64,000 nucleotides of DNA from Leifsonia sp. 71-9 (lineage in GTDB: Bacteria; Actinomycetota; Actinomycetes; Actinomycetales; Microbacteriaceae), in NCBI RefSeq assembly GCF_001898805.1, contig NZ_MKVJ01000014.1, positions 42,410 to 106,409 on the forward strand, read 5' to 3'. Below the pieces are notes generated by a model that was not told the origin of the DNA, did not search any database, and worked only from the letters and a program-made list of their open reading frames with translations. A program made the position numbers and the translations under genes. This document shows, piece after piece, positions 22,370-31,379 of the stretch. Each line of letters opens with the position of its first letter. Positions within the stretch are counted from its first letter, which is position 1.

Positions 22370-22915
22370 TCACACCTCCTGATCTTCCGGGCCCTCGGGG
22401 CCCGTCGTGCTCCCCGACGACGTCGCGCCGGGGAGGATGTCCTGAATGGCCGCGGTCACCGTGTCGCGGCCGGCCGGGTCGACGACCCGGAAGTAGCTGT
22501 CGGCGGGAACCCCGCCGCTGGTGGTCCAGCCGAACCGGAGCAGTCCATCCCGCTCCACCACCCGGTCGATGGTGAAGGTGGCCGCGCCGACGCCGGTGAG
22601 CGTCGAGGCGGGGACGAAGACGGGCTGCTCGCCGGCGACCCGGATCGAGATCCCCTCGGGCGAGACGCTGAGCGAACCCTTCCCGCGGTAGGTCAGACCC
22701 GGCAGGACGAGCCGCTCGAGCTGCTCCCCCGCCTTGGTGGTCGCGACGTAGAGCACATCGGCAGCGGCGGTCGGTGCGCCGAGCTGGGCGGGGGCCGGGT
22801 GGCCGCCGCCCGCGGGCACGTCGCGCCGCACGCGTCGTCGCCAGCCCCAGAAGGCCAGCAGCAGGATGAGGACGAGGACGATCGCGACGCCCAGGGTCGG
22901 CAGGAACTTATCCAC
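22370..22915 (-). CDS. Membrane-anchored PH-like protein of the pyr operon
   Basis: A 181-residue protein with one N-terminal transmembrane helix (about 7-25, [18 protein letters not shown]) followed by RRRVRRD, so the bulk is probably cytoplasmic. The rest is a single beta-rich domain (about 50-165) resembling the PH-like proteins found between pyrC and carA in actinobacteria; the mycobacterial counterpart is labelled an export protein without proof. Its start overlaps the pyrC end by eight bases. The function is unknown. Fixed location inside the pyr operon suggests co-expression, not necessarily a role in pyrimidine synthesis. Confidence 0.8.
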   Translation of the reverse strand: MDKFLPTLGVAIVLVLILLLAFWGWRRRVRRDVPAGGGHPAPAQLGAPTAAADVLYVATTKAGEQLERLVLPGLTYRGKGSLSVSPEGISIRVAGEQPVFVPASTLTGVGAATFTIDRVVERDGLLRFGWTTSGGVPADSYFRVVDPAGRDTVTAAIQDILPGATSSGSTTGPEGPEDQEV

Positions 22916-24230
22916 GGGCGGCCTCCAGATCGACGACCGTGCCGTCGAGCACGGTCGCGTAGCCCCGGTGGAACGTCGCGACGACGCGCCCCGGGAGGGT
23001 CATCGACAGGTAGGGCGAGTTGACGCCCTTCCCGGCGAGGTCACCGGTCGCGAACGAGCGCGACGCGGTGGGGTCGTAGAGGAGCAGCTCGGCGGGCGCT
23101 CCGGCCTCGATCGGCGTCCCGTGGCCGGCGAGCCGGCCGATCCGCGCGGGCGTCGACGACAGCACGCGGGCGACGTCGGCCCAGTCCAGGAGGCCGTTGC
23201 CGACCACCGACGCGTGCACAACCGAGAGGGCGGACTCCAGCCCGACCATCCCGAACGCGGCCGCGTCCCACTCGCAGTCCTTCGACTCCACGGGGTGCGG
23301 GGCGTGGTCCGTCGCGACGATGTCGATGGTGCCGTCCGCGAGTCCGGCGCGCAGCGCCTCCACGTCCTCCGCGCGGCGCAGCGGCGGGTTCACCTTGTAG
23401 CGCGCGTCGTAGCCGGCCGCCAGCTCCTCGGTCAGGAGGAGGTGGTGCGGCGTGACCTCGGCCGTCACGTCGATGCCGCGGGCCTTGGCCCAGCGGATGA
23501 CGTCGACCGACCCGGCGGTCGAGACGTGGCAGACGTGCAGCCGCGAGCCGACGTGCTCGGCCAGGAGCACGTCCCGGGCGATGATCGACTCCTCGGCGAC
23601 CGCCGGCCAGCCCGCGAGTCCGAGCTCGCCCGAGAGGGCGCCCTCGTTCATCTGGGCGCCGACGGTGAGCCGGGGCTCCTGCGCGTGCTGGGCGATGACG
23701 CCGTCGAATGCCTTGACATACTCGAGGGCCCGGCGCATCAGCAGCGGGTCGGAGACGCATTTGCCGTCGTCGGAGAAGACGCGGACCCGGGCGCGGGAGT
23801 CGGCCATCGCGCCCAGCTCGGCCAGGCGCTCGCCCTCCAGTCCCACGGTCACGGCGCCGATCGGGCGCACGGTCGCGTACCCGGCGGACTCCCCCAGGCT
23901 CAGCACCTGCTCGACGACACCCGCGGTGTCGGCCACCGGGGAGGTGTTCGCCATCGCGAAGACCGCGGTGAAGCCTCCCGCCGCGGCGGCGCGCGTCCCG
24001 GTCAGCACCGTCTCGCTCTGCTCGTAGCCGGGCTCGCGCAGGTGGGTGTGCAGGTCGACGAGGCCCGGCAGCGCCAGGAGCCCGTCGGCGTCGATCCGCG
24101 ACGCGCCCGCGGCGGAGAGGCCGGAGCCCACCTCCGCGATGCGGCCGTCGTCGATCAGGAGGTCGGCACGCGTGCCGTCGGCGAGCGTCGCGCCCGCGAT
24201 CACATACTTCTCGGCCAGTTTCTCGTCCAT
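22908..24230 (-). CDS. pyrC: Dihydroorotase
   Basis: PyrC cyclises carbamoyl aspartate to dihydroorotate. The 440-residue zinc enzyme is the class I (long) type: metal ligands H61 and H63 in LVDLHTHLREPGYE, further ligands in IAQHAQEP and LHVCHVST, and the catalytic aspartate in IVATDHAPHP. I start at ATG 24230, seven bases after the pyrB stop; a GTG 27 bases upstream would overlap pyrB and adds nothing conserved. Confidence 0.96.
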   Translation of the reverse strand: MDEKLAEKYVIAGATLADGTRADLLIDDGRIAEVGSGLSAAGASRIDADGLLALPGLVDLHTHLREPGYEQSETVLTGTRAAAAGGFTAVFAMANTSPVADTAGVVEQVLSLGESAGYATVRPIGAVTVGLEGERLAELGAMADSRARVRVFSDDGKCVSDPLLMRRALEYVKAFDGVIAQHAQEPRLTVGAQMNEGALSGELGLAGWPAVAEESIIARDVLLAEHVGSRLHVCHVSTAGSVDVIRWAKARGIDVTAEVTPHHLLLTEELAAGYDARYKVNPPLRRAEDVEALRAGLADGTIDIVATDHAPHPVESKDCEWDAAAFGMVGLESALSVVHASVVGNGLLDWADVARVLSSTPARIGRLAGHGTPIEAGAPAELLLYDPTASRSFATGDLAGKGVNSPYLSMTLPGRVVATFHRGYATVLDGTVVDLEAARG

Positions 24231-24237
24231 CGTCGTC

Positions 24238-25188
24238 TTACGCCTCCCGCTCGCCACCGGACAGCAACAGGTAGAGCGCCGCCATCCTCACGGACACGCC
24301 GTTCGCCACCTGCTCCCTGACCGTCGAGCGGGGCGAGTCCGCCGCTGCGGCGGAGATCTCCAGCCCTCGGTTCATCGGGCCCGGGTGCATCACAATGCTA
24401 TCGGTGCGCAGACGCCCGAGCCGTTCGTCGTCCAGGCCCCAGCGCCGCGAGTACTCGCGTGGGTTCGGGAAGAAGGCGGCGTTCATCCGCTCGCCCTGAA
24501 TGCGCAGCATCATCACGACGTCCGGATCCGCATCGATCGCGGCGTCGAGGTCGTAGCCGATCGCCGCCGGCCAGCCGGTCACGTCCACCGGCAGCAGGGT
24601 CGGCGGCGCGACGAGCGTGACCTGTGCGCCGAGGGTGCGCAGCAGCCACACGTTCGACCGCGCGACGCGGGAGTGCAGGATGTCGCCCACGATCGTCACG
24701 GTGACGCCGTCGAGATCGTGCCCGCGCGACGCAGCACCGTGGAGACGCCGCCGCATGGTGAAGGCGTCGAGCAGCGCCTGCGTGGGGTGCTCGTGCATCC
24801 CGTCGCCGGCGTTCACGATCCCGGCGTCGATCCAGCCGCTCGTCGCGAGGGTCTGCGGTGCGCCGGAGGAACCGTGGCGGATGACCACGGCGTCGGCTCC
24901 CATGGCCGCCAGGGTCTGGGCCGTGTCCTTCAGGCTCTCGCCCTTCGAGACGCTGGAGCCCTTGGCGGAGAAGTTGATCACGTCGGCGGAGAGCCGCTTC
25001 GCCGCCGCCTCGAACGAGATGCGGGTGCGGGTCGAGTCCTCGAAGAAGAGGTTCACGACGGTCTTGCCGCGGAGGGTCGGGAGCTTCTTGACCTCGCGCT
25101 CCTGCACGTCCGCCATGTCCTCGGCGACGTCGAGCAGCCGGATGGCGTCCTCGCGGGAGAGGGTCTTGGTCGACAGCAGGTGCCTCAT
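24238..25188 (-). CDS. pyrB: Aspartate carbamoyltransferase catalytic subunit
   Basis: PyrB condenses carbamoyl phosphate and aspartate. The 316-residue protein has the carbamoyl-phosphate loop [11 protein letters not shown] (S52-T55), [10 protein letters not shown] with its catalytic lysine, and HPTQALLD. No regulatory PyrI gene is nearby, so control probably rests on PyrR rather than allosteric CTP sensing. ATG at 25188 overlaps the pyrR stop as ATGA. Confidence 0.97.
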   Translation of the reverse strand: MRHLLSTKTLSREDAIRLLDVAEDMADVQEREVKKLPTLRGKTVVNLFFEDSTRTRISFEAAAKRLSADVINFSAKGSSVSKGESLKDTAQTLAAMGADAVVIRHGSSGAPQTLATSGWIDAGIVNAGDGMHEHPTQALLDAFTMRRRLHGAASRGHDLDGVTVTIVGDILHSRVARSNVWLLRTLGAQVTLVAPPTLLPVDVTGWPAAIGYDLDAAIDADPDVVMMLRIQGERMNAAFFPNPREYSRRWGLDDERLGRLRTDSIVMHPGPMNRGLEISAAAADSPRSTVREQVANGVSVRMAALYLLLSGGEREA

Positions 25189-25769
25189 GCGCCGGCCTCC
25201 GCACTGTCGGCGGCGGTCGCATCGGCCGGCGACTCGATGGTCACCGACTCCTGGCCGTCCACGCCCTCCAGGCGAACGAAGATGCGCTCGGAGGCGGCGG
25301 AGGGCAGGTTCTTGCCCACGTAGTCCGCGCGGATCGGCAGCTCGCGGTGACCGCGGTCGACGAGCACCGCCAACCGGACGGCGCGCGGGCGCCCCAGGTC
25401 GTTCAGCGCGTCCAGCGCGGCGCGGATCGTCCGCCCCGAGAAGAGCACGTCGTCCACGAGCACGACCGTCTTGCCGTCGATCGGCCCGGGCAGCGACGTG
25501 GGCTGCGGGGTGCGGATCGGGTTGCGGGACAGGTCGTCGCGGTACATCGTCACGTCGAGCGCGCCGACGATGTCGGCGGGCGAAGCGACGGCCTGCGGCT
25601 CGATGCGCTGGATGGTCTCGGCGATCCGGCGGGCGAGTTCGACGCCGCGCGTCGGGATGCCGAGGATCACCAGGTCGTTCGTTCCCCGGTTCGACTCCAG
25701 GATCTCGTGGGAGATCCGGGTCAGTGCCCGGGCGATGTCAGCTTGTTGCAGCACGGTGCGCACTGTCAT
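25185..25769 (-). CDS. pyrR: Pyrimidine operon regulator and uracil phosphoribosyltransferase
   Basis: PyrR binds pyr mRNA when UMP is high and also has weak uracil phosphoribosyltransferase activity. The 194-residue protein has the PRPP loop [13 protein letters not shown] at about residues 102-114, which in PyrR also overlaps nucleotide sensing, and the N-terminal RISHEILE block. A strong AAGGAGG lies five bases before ATG 25769 and is itself part of a PyrR-type RNA element (25775-25811). This head gene would therefore repress itself and, through coupled translation, the operon. Confidence 0.97.
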   Translation of the reverse strand: MTVRTVLQQADIARALTRISHEILESNRGTNDLVILGIPTRGVELARRIAETIQRIEPQAVASPADIVGALDVTMYRDDLSRNPIRTPQPTSLPGPIDGKTVVLVDDVLFSGRTIRAALDALNDLGRPRAVRLAVLVDRGHRELPIRADYVGKNLPSAASERIFVRLEGVDGQESVTIESPADATAADSAEAGA

Positions 25770-25774
25770 GCCGA

Positions 25775-25811
25775 CCTCCTTCCCCGCCTCACAGGACGGC
25801 TCATTAAAGGA
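25775..25811 (-). promoter_or_regulatory. PyrR-binding RNA element over the pyrR ribosome binding site
   Basis: On the minus strand the RNA contains UCCUUUAA, then GUCCUGUGAGGC, then AAGGAGG directly before the pyrR start. The middle part matches the PyrR-loop core CCNGNGAGG, and UCCUU (25807-25811) can pair with AAGGA (25777-25781), which buries the ribosome binding site. This is the arrangement of translational repression known for mycobacterial pyr genes rather than Bacillus attenuation; no terminator hairpin follows. A -10-like TATGCT lies at 25828-25833 with a poor -35. Confidence 0.75.
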
Positions 25812-25848
25812 TGTCTACCGAGATCCGAGCATATCAGCCCGGCACCGA

Positions 25849-26556
25849 TCACTTGTCGTTCAGGAACTTCTCGAACGCGGTCGCGTCGCTGATGCTCCCG
25901 GTGAACTGCTTGCCGTCGACCAGGACCGTCGGGGTGCCCTCGATCTTGTCGAGGGCCTTCTTGCCGTCCACCACGATCGGGCCGCTCTGCGAGTGCGCCG
26001 TGTTGGCCTGCGCCCACGCCTGGTAGGAGCCGCTGCGCTCGAGGCAGCCGGAGATGTCGGTGATGCCGAGATCGGTGGCCCGCTTCGCGAGCTCGTCGTC
26101 GGTCAGACCCTTCGAGTTCTCCTCGGGCTGGTCCGTGAACAGCGCCTGGTAGTAGTCCAGCACGCGCGCCTTGTCGTGGACGCCCACGCAGGTGAGCGCC
26201 GCGGCCGCGCGCGTCGAGTAGCCGGTCCCGCTGGAGGCGGCGTCGAGGAAGGTGAGCGGGTGGAGGCGCAGCGTGATGGAGCCGTCCTTCACCGCCTTCT
26301 CGATCGTGTCGCCGTTCGCCTTCTCGAAGGCGCCGCAGACCGGGCACATCGCGTCGAACCAGAGGTCGACCTTCTTCTGGCCGGTGCCGGCCGAGATGTA
26401 GCGGTCGTCGAAGTTGACGGCACCGTCGACGCCGGTCGGCGCCTTCGCGGTCGCGACCGGCACCGAGGTGTCGGCGAACACGGAGCAGGCCGAGACGCCG
26501 ATCGACAGTGCGGCGGCCAGGACGGTGGCGGCGAGGATGCGGCGGGTGCGCTTCAC
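25849..26556 (-). CDS. DsbA-like thioredoxin-fold lipoprotein
   Basis: A 235-residue exported protein. The signal peptide ends in a lipobox (GVSAC, lipid cysteine C24). A DsbA/thioredoxin-like domain covers about 45-235, with the redox motif CPVC at 71-74 in DAMCPVCGAF and a probable cis-proline at EGTPTVLVDG. Two further cysteines (ALTCVG, ISGCLE) may form a second disulfide. It probably makes or reduces disulfides in cell-surface proteins. It lies between nusB and pyrR; a candidate pyr promoter overlaps its 3' end. No partner such as DsbB or VKOR is visible, so the direction of electron flow is unknown. Confidence 0.88.
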   Translation of the reverse strand: MKRTRRILAATVLAAALSIGVSACSVFADTSVPVATAKAPTGVDGAVNFDDRYISAGTGQKKVDLWFDAMCPVCGAFEKANGDTIEKAVKDGSITLRLHPLTFLDAASSGTGYSTRAAAALTCVGVHDKARVLDYYQALFTDQPEENSKGLTDDELAKRATDLGITDISGCLERSGSYQAWAQANTAHSQSGPIVVDGKKALDKIEGTPTVLVDGKQFTGSISDATAFEKFLNDK

Positions 26557-26601
26557 GTCGTCCCTTCGGTTGGAGCGGTGGATCTACTTGGTGGTGTCGC
26601 G

Positions 26602-27021
26602 CTACTTGGTCGTGTTGCTCTGGGCGATCTTCGCGAGCAGCCCGTTCACGAAGCCGGCGGAGTCGTCCGTCGAGAGCACCGTGGCGGCCTCGACGGCCTC
26701 GGAGATCGCGACGCCCTCGGGCACGGCGTCGTTGAACAGCAGCTCCCACACGCCGATGCGCAGGATGGCGCGGTCGACGGCGGGCATCCGCGCGAGGGTC
26801 CAGCCCTGCGCGTAGGTCTCGATCTGCTCGTCGATCTCGTCCTGGTGGTCGATCACGCCGTCGACGATCTCGCGCGCGTACAGCCAGGAGGCTTCACGCG
26901 CGGGCTCGATCGCCGCGCGCTCGGCCTCGGTCGCGAGGGCCTGCCGGAGCGGGGTCTGACGCAGGTCGGCGCTGTAGAGCAGGTCGAGCGCGCGCTTGCG
27001 GGCTTTGGTCCGGGCGCTCAC
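26602..27021 (-). CDS. nusB: Transcription antitermination factor NusB
   Basis: NusB with NusE (S10) binds boxA RNA and supports rRNA antitermination. The 139-residue all-helical protein shows KARKRALDLLYSADLR at 7-22, YAREIVDGVIDHQDEID, and the C-terminal LRIGVWELLF and DSAGFVNGLLAKI. GTG at 27021 shares one base with the efp stop (TAGTG). efp-nusB linkage is standard in actinobacteria and firmicutes. Confidence 0.97.
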   Translation of the reverse strand: MSARTKARKRALDLLYSADLRQTPLRQALATEAERAAIEPAREASWLYAREIVDGVIDHQDEIDEQIETYAQGWTLARMPAVDRAILRIGVWELLFNDAVPEGVAISEAVEAATVLSTDDSAGFVNGLLAKIAQSNTTK

Positions 27022-27584
27022 TAGTCGTTGACGCGGCCGAGGTAGTCGCCGGTGCGGGTGTCGACCTTGACCTTGGTGCCGGTCTCGAGGAACAGCGGGA
27101 CCTGGATCTGGTAGCCGGTCTCGACCGTGGCGGGCTTGGTGCCGCCGGTCGAGCGGTCGCCCTGCAGGCCCGGCTCGGTGTAGGTGATCTCCAGCACGAC
27201 GGAGGCGGGCAGCTCGACGTAGAGCGGCGAACCCTCGTGCAGCGCGACGGTCACGTTCTGGTTCTCGAGCATGAAGTTGGCGGAGTCGCCGACGATCGGG
27301 CCCGGGATGGTGATCTGGTCGTAGTCGCTGGTGTCCATGAAGACGAAGTCGGCGCCGTCCTGGTACAGGTACTGGTAGTCGCGGCGGTCGACGTTGGTGA
27401 TGTCGATCTTGGCGCCGGCGTTGTACGTGCGGTCGACGGTCTTGCCGGTCGTGACGTTCTTGAGCTTCGTGCGGACGAACGCGCCACCCTTGCCCGGCTT
27501 CACGTGCTGGAACTCGATGACGCTCCAGAGCTGTCCGTCGATGTTGAGGACGATGCCGTTCTTGATGTCAGCGGTCGATGCCAT
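27021..27584 (-). CDS. efp: Translation elongation factor P
   Basis: EF-P rescues ribosomes stalled at polyproline. The 187-residue protein has the KOW-like domain 1, OB domains 2 and 3, and the functional loop [10 protein letters not shown] with K32 at the tip, the residue modified in some bacteria. No modification gene (epmA, epmB or earP) is in the window. The C-terminal signature [19 protein letters not shown] is intact. The proline-rich linkers in SecD, the cyclophilin and the muramidase here are the kind of sequence EF-P helps translate. Confidence 0.98.
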   Translation of the reverse strand: MASTADIKNGIVLNIDGQLWSVIEFQHVKPGKGGAFVRTKLKNVTTGKTVDRTYNAGAKIDITNVDRRDYQYLYQDGADFVFMDTSDYDQITIPGPIVGDSANFMLENQNVTVALHEGSPLYVELPASVVLEITYTEPGLQGDRSTGGTKPATVETGYQIQVPLFLETGTKVKVDTRTGDYLGRVND

Positions 27585-27679
27585 GCGCGAGATCCATTCA
27601 GTTTGCGAAAGAGTTCCGGGTGGATGCCGCGGGCGTCAGCGGTCCACATCGCCGCGCGCGAAGCAGCGGCCCGGGAAAG

Positions 27680-27685
27680 ATTCTA
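27680..27685 (-). promoter_or_regulatory. Possible -10 element for efp
   Basis: TAGAAT on the minus strand, about 95 bases before the efp start and just before the aroQ stop. It matches TAnnnT well, but the -35 region is weak. It would give efp-nusB its own transcript. Confidence 0.35.
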
Positions 27686-27689
27686 GACG

Positions 27690-28127
27690 TCAGCGCCCGT
27701 TTCGGCGAATGTACGCCAGCGCGAGCCGGTACGACTCGAAGCCGAAACCCGCGATCACGCCGGTCGAGACGGCCGTGATCACGCTCGTGTGGCGGAACTC
27801 CTCGCGGGCGTGCGGGTTCGAGATGTGCACCTCGATCACCGTGCCCCCGGCCGAGGTCACCAGCGAGACCGCGTCGCGCAGGGCGTACGAGTAGTGGGTC
27901 CACGCGCCCGCGTTGAGGATGACGGGGGCACCCGTGTCGGCGGCGTCGTGCAGCCAGCCGATCAGCTCCGCCTCGGCGTCCGTCTGGCGGAGGTCGATCC
28001 GCAGCTCGGGCGCGTCCTCCTGGAGCTGCCGGCCCAGGTCGTCGAGGGTCTGCGACCCGTAGACGTCGGGCTCGCGGGTGCCGAGCCGGCCGAGGTTCGG
28101 GCCGTTCAGGACGAGGACGCTGCTCAT
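27690..28127 (-). CDS. aroQ: Type II 3-dehydroquinate dehydratase
   Basis: AroQ removes water from 3-dehydroquinate, the third shikimate step. The 145-residue type II enzyme has the catalytic tyrosine Y23 (DVYGSQT), the substrate loop [27 protein letters not shown] and the catalytic histidine in [16 protein letters not shown] use ATG 28127 because AGGG lies at a proper distance; a GTG nine bases earlier would have no spacing to it. Confidence 0.97.
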   Translation of the reverse strand: MSSVLVLNGPNLGRLGTREPDVYGSQTLDDLGRQLQEDAPELRIDLRQTDAEAELIGWLHDAADTGAPVILNAGAWTHYSYALRDAVSLVTSAGGTVIEVHISNPHAREEFRHTSVITAVSTGVIAGFGFESYRLALAYIRRNGR

Positions 28128-28132
28128 GCCGT

Positions 28133-28525
28133 TCACCCTACCGGTGCCTCGGCGTCCGTCAGGGGGCGGACGCGCACCGCAGACCAGACGTCGTCGACGG
28201 AGACGTTGCTGATCGGTCGCCAGCCGAACGCCCCGGACTCCGCGATGATGGTGTCGCGGTTGAGGTCGGCGCGGTTGCCTTTCGGGTACACGAACCAGAC
28301 GGCACGGGCGCGGCCGAGCTGCGGCAGCTCCGTGCCGAACCGCTCGAGCAGTTCGGCACGGGTGCTCACGAAGACGACCGCGACCGAGGCGTCGGCGGCA
28401 GGGCCGTCCGTCACACCCGCGGGCAAGGGCTCGACGAGGGCCGCGAGCTCGGGCGTCGCACCGCCGAGGTGGAGGACGTCGCCCTCCTTCACCAGCAGCT
28501 TCTGCGCGACGCTCCGCTCGGCCAT
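28133..28525 (-). CDS. DUF3052-like protein between aroB and aroQ
   Basis: A 130-residue soluble protein of unknown function. It starts [16 protein letters not shown], then [10 protein letters not shown], a central hydrophobic strand [13 protein letters not shown], and the block [10 protein letters not shown] near residue 85, ending [14 protein letters not shown]. This layout resembles actinobacterial DUF3052 proteins (KLxxKxGxxV ... VWLLxPK). Its start shares one base with the aroB stop (TGATG), so it is translated with the shikimate genes. I see no catalytic motif. Confidence 0.75.
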   Translation of the reverse strand: MAERSVAQKLLVKEGDVLHLGGATPELAALVEPLPAGVTDGPAADASVAVVFVSTRAELLERFGTELPQLGRARAVWFVYPKGNRADLNRDTIIAESGAFGWRPISNVSVDDVWSAVRVRPLTDAEAPVG

Positions 28526-29610
28526 CAGGACGCGATCTCCTGGTACGCCGCGAAGAGCAGGCTCTGGTCGGGGCCGGCGAGCACGGTCGGGCGGCCGATG
28601 TCGTCGAGCACGATGAAGCGCAGGAGGTTGCCGCGCGCCTTCTTGTCGCGCTGCATGGTCGCGAGGAGCGTCTGCCAGCGGCCGAGCGGATACGTGGTCG
28701 GCAGCGTGAGGGACTCCAGGATGCGGCGGTGGCGGTCGACGGCCTCGTCCGACAGGCGCCCGCTCAGGCGGCCGAGCTCGGCGGCGTAGACCATTCCCAC
28801 GGCCACGGCCGCGCCGTGCCGCCACTGGTAGCGCTCGGCGTGCTCGATCGCGTGGCCGAGGGTGTGGCCGTAGTTGAGGATCTCGCGCAGGCCCTGCTCG
28901 GTGAAGTCCTCCCCCACCACACGCGCCTTGATGCCGATGGAGAGCTCGACGAGGCGGCGGAACTCGGGCGACTCGGGATCGGTGGCGACGGCGACATCCC
29001 GCTCGATGATGTCCAGGATCTCCGGCTCGGCGATGAAGCCGTACTTCACGACCTCGCCGAACCCGGCGAGGATCTCGTTGCGGCCGAGGGAGGCGAGGGT
29101 GTCGAGGTCGGCGACGACCGCGGCGGGCGCGTAGAACGCGCCGACGAGGTTCTTGCCCTCGGCCGTGTTGATGCCGGTCTTCCCCCCGACCGCCGCATCC
29201 ACCATCCCGAGCAGCGTGGTCGGCACCTGGACGAGCTTCACGCCGCGCAGCCAGGTCGCGGCCGCGAAGCCGGCGAGGTCGGTGACGGCACCGCCGCCGA
29301 AGCCGACGACGGCGTCCGACCGGGTGAAGTCGGCCTGGCCCATGATGCCCCAGAGGAACGCGGCGACCTCCACCCGCTTCGCGGCCTCGGCGTCCGGCAC
29401 CTCGGCGAGGAGCACCTCGTACCGGCCGAGCAGGGATTCACGGAGCTCGGCGGCCGCGGCGCCCAGCGTCGGCGGGTGCACCAGGAGCACCTTGTTGACC
29501 CCGGAGCCCAGGTGGTCGGCGAGGTCGAAGCGCACACCGCGCCCCACGACCACGGGGTACTGGTCGTCCCCCGCGACGAGGATCTCGGTGGGGGTGTCGG
29601 CGTCGGTCAT
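28525..29610 (-). CDS. aroB: 3-dehydroquinate synthase
   Basis: AroB converts DAHP to 3-dehydroquinate using NAD and a metal. The 361-residue protein has the NAD-binding [21 protein letters not shown], the conserved [29 protein letters not shown], and the metal-binding histidine block [16 protein letters not shown] at 29610 overlaps the aroK stop as ATGA. The order aroC-aroK-aroB-aroQ is canonical for actinobacteria. Confidence 0.97.
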   Translation of the reverse strand: MTDADTPTEILVAGDDQYPVVVGRGVRFDLADHLGSGVNKVLLVHPPTLGAAAAELRESLLGRYEVLLAEVPDAEAAKRVEVAAFLWGIMGQADFTRSDAVVGFGGGAVTDLAGFAAATWLRGVKLVQVPTTLLGMVDAAVGGKTGINTAEGKNLVGAFYAPAAVVADLDTLASLGRNEILAGFGEVVKYGFIAEPEILDIIERDVAVATDPESPEFRRLVELSIGIKARVVGEDFTEQGLREILNYGHTLGHAIEHAERYQWRHGAAVAVGMVYAAELGRLSGRLSDEAVDRHRRILESLTLPTTYPLGRWQTLLATMQRDKKARGNLLRFIVLDDIGRPTVLAGPDQSLLFAAYQEIAS

Positions 29611-30104
29611 CGGTGTCCTTCCTCCTGCTCGACCCATTCGGCGATCTCCTCCACGATGGCGTCGATCGGACGGGACGAGGTGTCCGCGGTGTAATCCGCG
29701 AGCGATGCGTACAGTTCGGCGCGCTCGGCGACGAGCCGCTTCCACGATTCGATGTCGGACACCAGCGGGCGTTTGCCGCCGGTGATCCGCTGCGCGATGG
29801 CCTCCGGCTGCACCGTGAGCAGCACGACGCGGCGACGGCTGAGATCGGCCCGGGTGTCGGTATCGAGCACCGCCCCGCCGCCCAGGGAGACCACCCCGCC
29901 CTCGCCCAGCGCCGCGGCGACCGCCGCACGCTCCAGGGCGCGGAAGTGCGGCTCCCCGTGGTCGGCGAAGATCTCCGAGATGGGGCCGTGGTCGGCGACG
30001 ACGCGCGCGTCGGTGTCGATGAACGTCAGGCCGAGCCGCTTGGCGAGGCGTTTGCCCAGCCGGGTCTTGCCCGCCGCCGGCGGGCCGATCAGGACGATCG
30101 TCAC
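29607..30104 (-). CDS. aroK: Shikimate kinase
   Basis: AroK phosphorylates shikimate with ATP. The 165-residue P-loop kinase has Walker A GPPAAGKT at 7-14, the shikimate-binding DTD at 30-32, FRALER with its arginine near 56, and GGGAVL near 79. GTG at 30104, five bases after the aroC stop, gives the usual length; the frame stays open upstream as a shadow of aroC. Confidence 0.96.
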   Translation of the reverse strand: MTIVLIGPPAAGKTRLGKRLAKRLGLTFIDTDARVVADHGPISEIFADHGEPHFRALERAAVAAALGEGGVVSLGGGAVLDTDTRADLSRRRVVLLTVQPEAIAQRITGGKRPLVSDIESWKRLVAERAELYASLADYTADTSSRPIDAIVEEIAEWVEQEEGHR

Positions 30105-30109
30105 GGCGT

Positions 30110-31318
30110 TCAGGCGTAGGGCGCGCTGACGCGCTCGGTCGCCAGGTTCTGCGGGATGGCGTCCAGGTAGCCGCGCAGGTTGCGGGCGGTCTCGGGCAGG
30201 GAGTCCCCGCCGAACTTCTCGAGGACCGAGTTGGCGAGCACGAGGGCGACCATCGCCTCCGCGACCACGCCGGCCGCCGGCACCGCGCAGACGTCGGAGC
30301 GCTGGTGGTGCGCCGCCGCCGCTTCGCTCGTCGCGATGTCGATGGTGCGCAGCGCGTGCGGCACGGTCGCGATGGGCTTCATGCCGGCGCGGACCCGCAG
30401 GACCGTTCCCGTGCTCATCCCGCCCTCGGTGCCGCCGGCCTTGTCGCTGGTGCGCACGATCGTGCCGTCCTCCGCGAGGAGCTCGTCGTGGGCCTCGGAG
30501 CCGCGGCGGGTGGTCGTCAGGAAGCCGTCGCCGACCTCCACACCCTTGATGGCCTGGATGCCCATGAGCGCGGCCGCGAGCTGGCCGTCGAGCCGGCGGT
30601 CCCAGTGGACGTGCGAGCCGAGGCCCGGCGGGACGCCGTACGCGAGCACCTCGACGACGCCGCCCAGGGTATCGCCGTCCTTGTGTGCGGAGTCGACCTC
30701 GGCCACCATCCGCTCGGACGTGGCCGGGTCGAAGCAGCGCAGCGGATCGGCGTCGAGCGTGTCCACGTCCGACGGCGTCGGCAGCGGCGACCCCTCGGGG
30801 ACCCGGACCGGACCGATCGAGAGCGTGTGGCTGACCAGGGTGATCCCCAGCTCGGCGAGGAACGAGCGCGCGATGGCGCCGAGCGCGACGCGGGCGGCGG
30901 TCTCCCGGGCGCTCGCGCGCTCCAGGACCGGGCGGGCCTCGTCGAAGCCGTACTTCTGCATCCCGACCAGGTCGGCGTGCCCGGGGCGCGGACGCGTCAG
31001 CGCCGCTCCACGGCCGCCGGCGAGCTTCTCGGGCTCGACGGGCTCGGCGCTCATGACGTCGACCCACTTCGGCCACTCCGTGTTGCCGATGCGCAGGGCG
31101 ATGGGGCTGCCGAGGGTGGAGCCGTGGCGGACGCCGCCCGAGATGTCGAGCGCGTCCTGCTCGAACTTCATCCGCGCGCCGCGACCATAGCCGAGTTTGC
31201 GGCGCGCCAGATCGGCGCGGATGGCGTCGAGCGAGACCGGGACCCCGGCAGGGAGACCCTCCAGGACGGCGATGAGTTCGGGGCCGTGGGATTCCCCGGC
31301 CGTGAGCCAACGAAGCAT
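30110..31318 (-). CDS. aroC: Chorismate synthase
   Basis: AroC forms chorismate from EPSP with reduced flavin. The 402-residue protein has the signatures [18 protein letters not shown] near the start, [15 protein letters not shown], and [14 protein letters not shown], with [10 protein letters not shown] in the flavin and substrate site. Its product is the substrate of TrpE in this window. ATG at 31318 is chosen; the upstream open frame is antisense noise. It lies 61 bases after aroE. Confidence 0.97.
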   Translation of the reverse strand: MLRWLTAGESHGPELIAVLEGLPAGVPVSLDAIRADLARRKLGYGRGARMKFEQDALDISGGVRHGSTLGSPIALRIGNTEWPKWVDVMSAEPVEPEKLAGGRGAALTRPRPGHADLVGMQKYGFDEARPVLERASARETAARVALGAIARSFLAELGITLVSHTLSIGPVRVPEGSPLPTPSDVDTLDADPLRCFDPATSERMVAEVDSAHKDGDTLGGVVEVLAYGVPPGLGSHVHWDRRLDGQLAAALMGIQAIKGVEVGDGFLTTTRRGSEAHDELLAEDGTIVRTSDKAGGTEGGMSTGTVLRVRAGMKPIATVPHALRTIDIATSEAAAAHHQRSDVCAVPAAGVVAEAMVALVLANSVLEKFGGDSLPETARNLRGYLDAIPQNLATERVSAPYA

Positions 31319-31379
31319 GCTTCGATTGTGGCACAGCGACCGAGGGCGTCCGCGCCCTGTGACGGCCGTCGGGCCTCCG

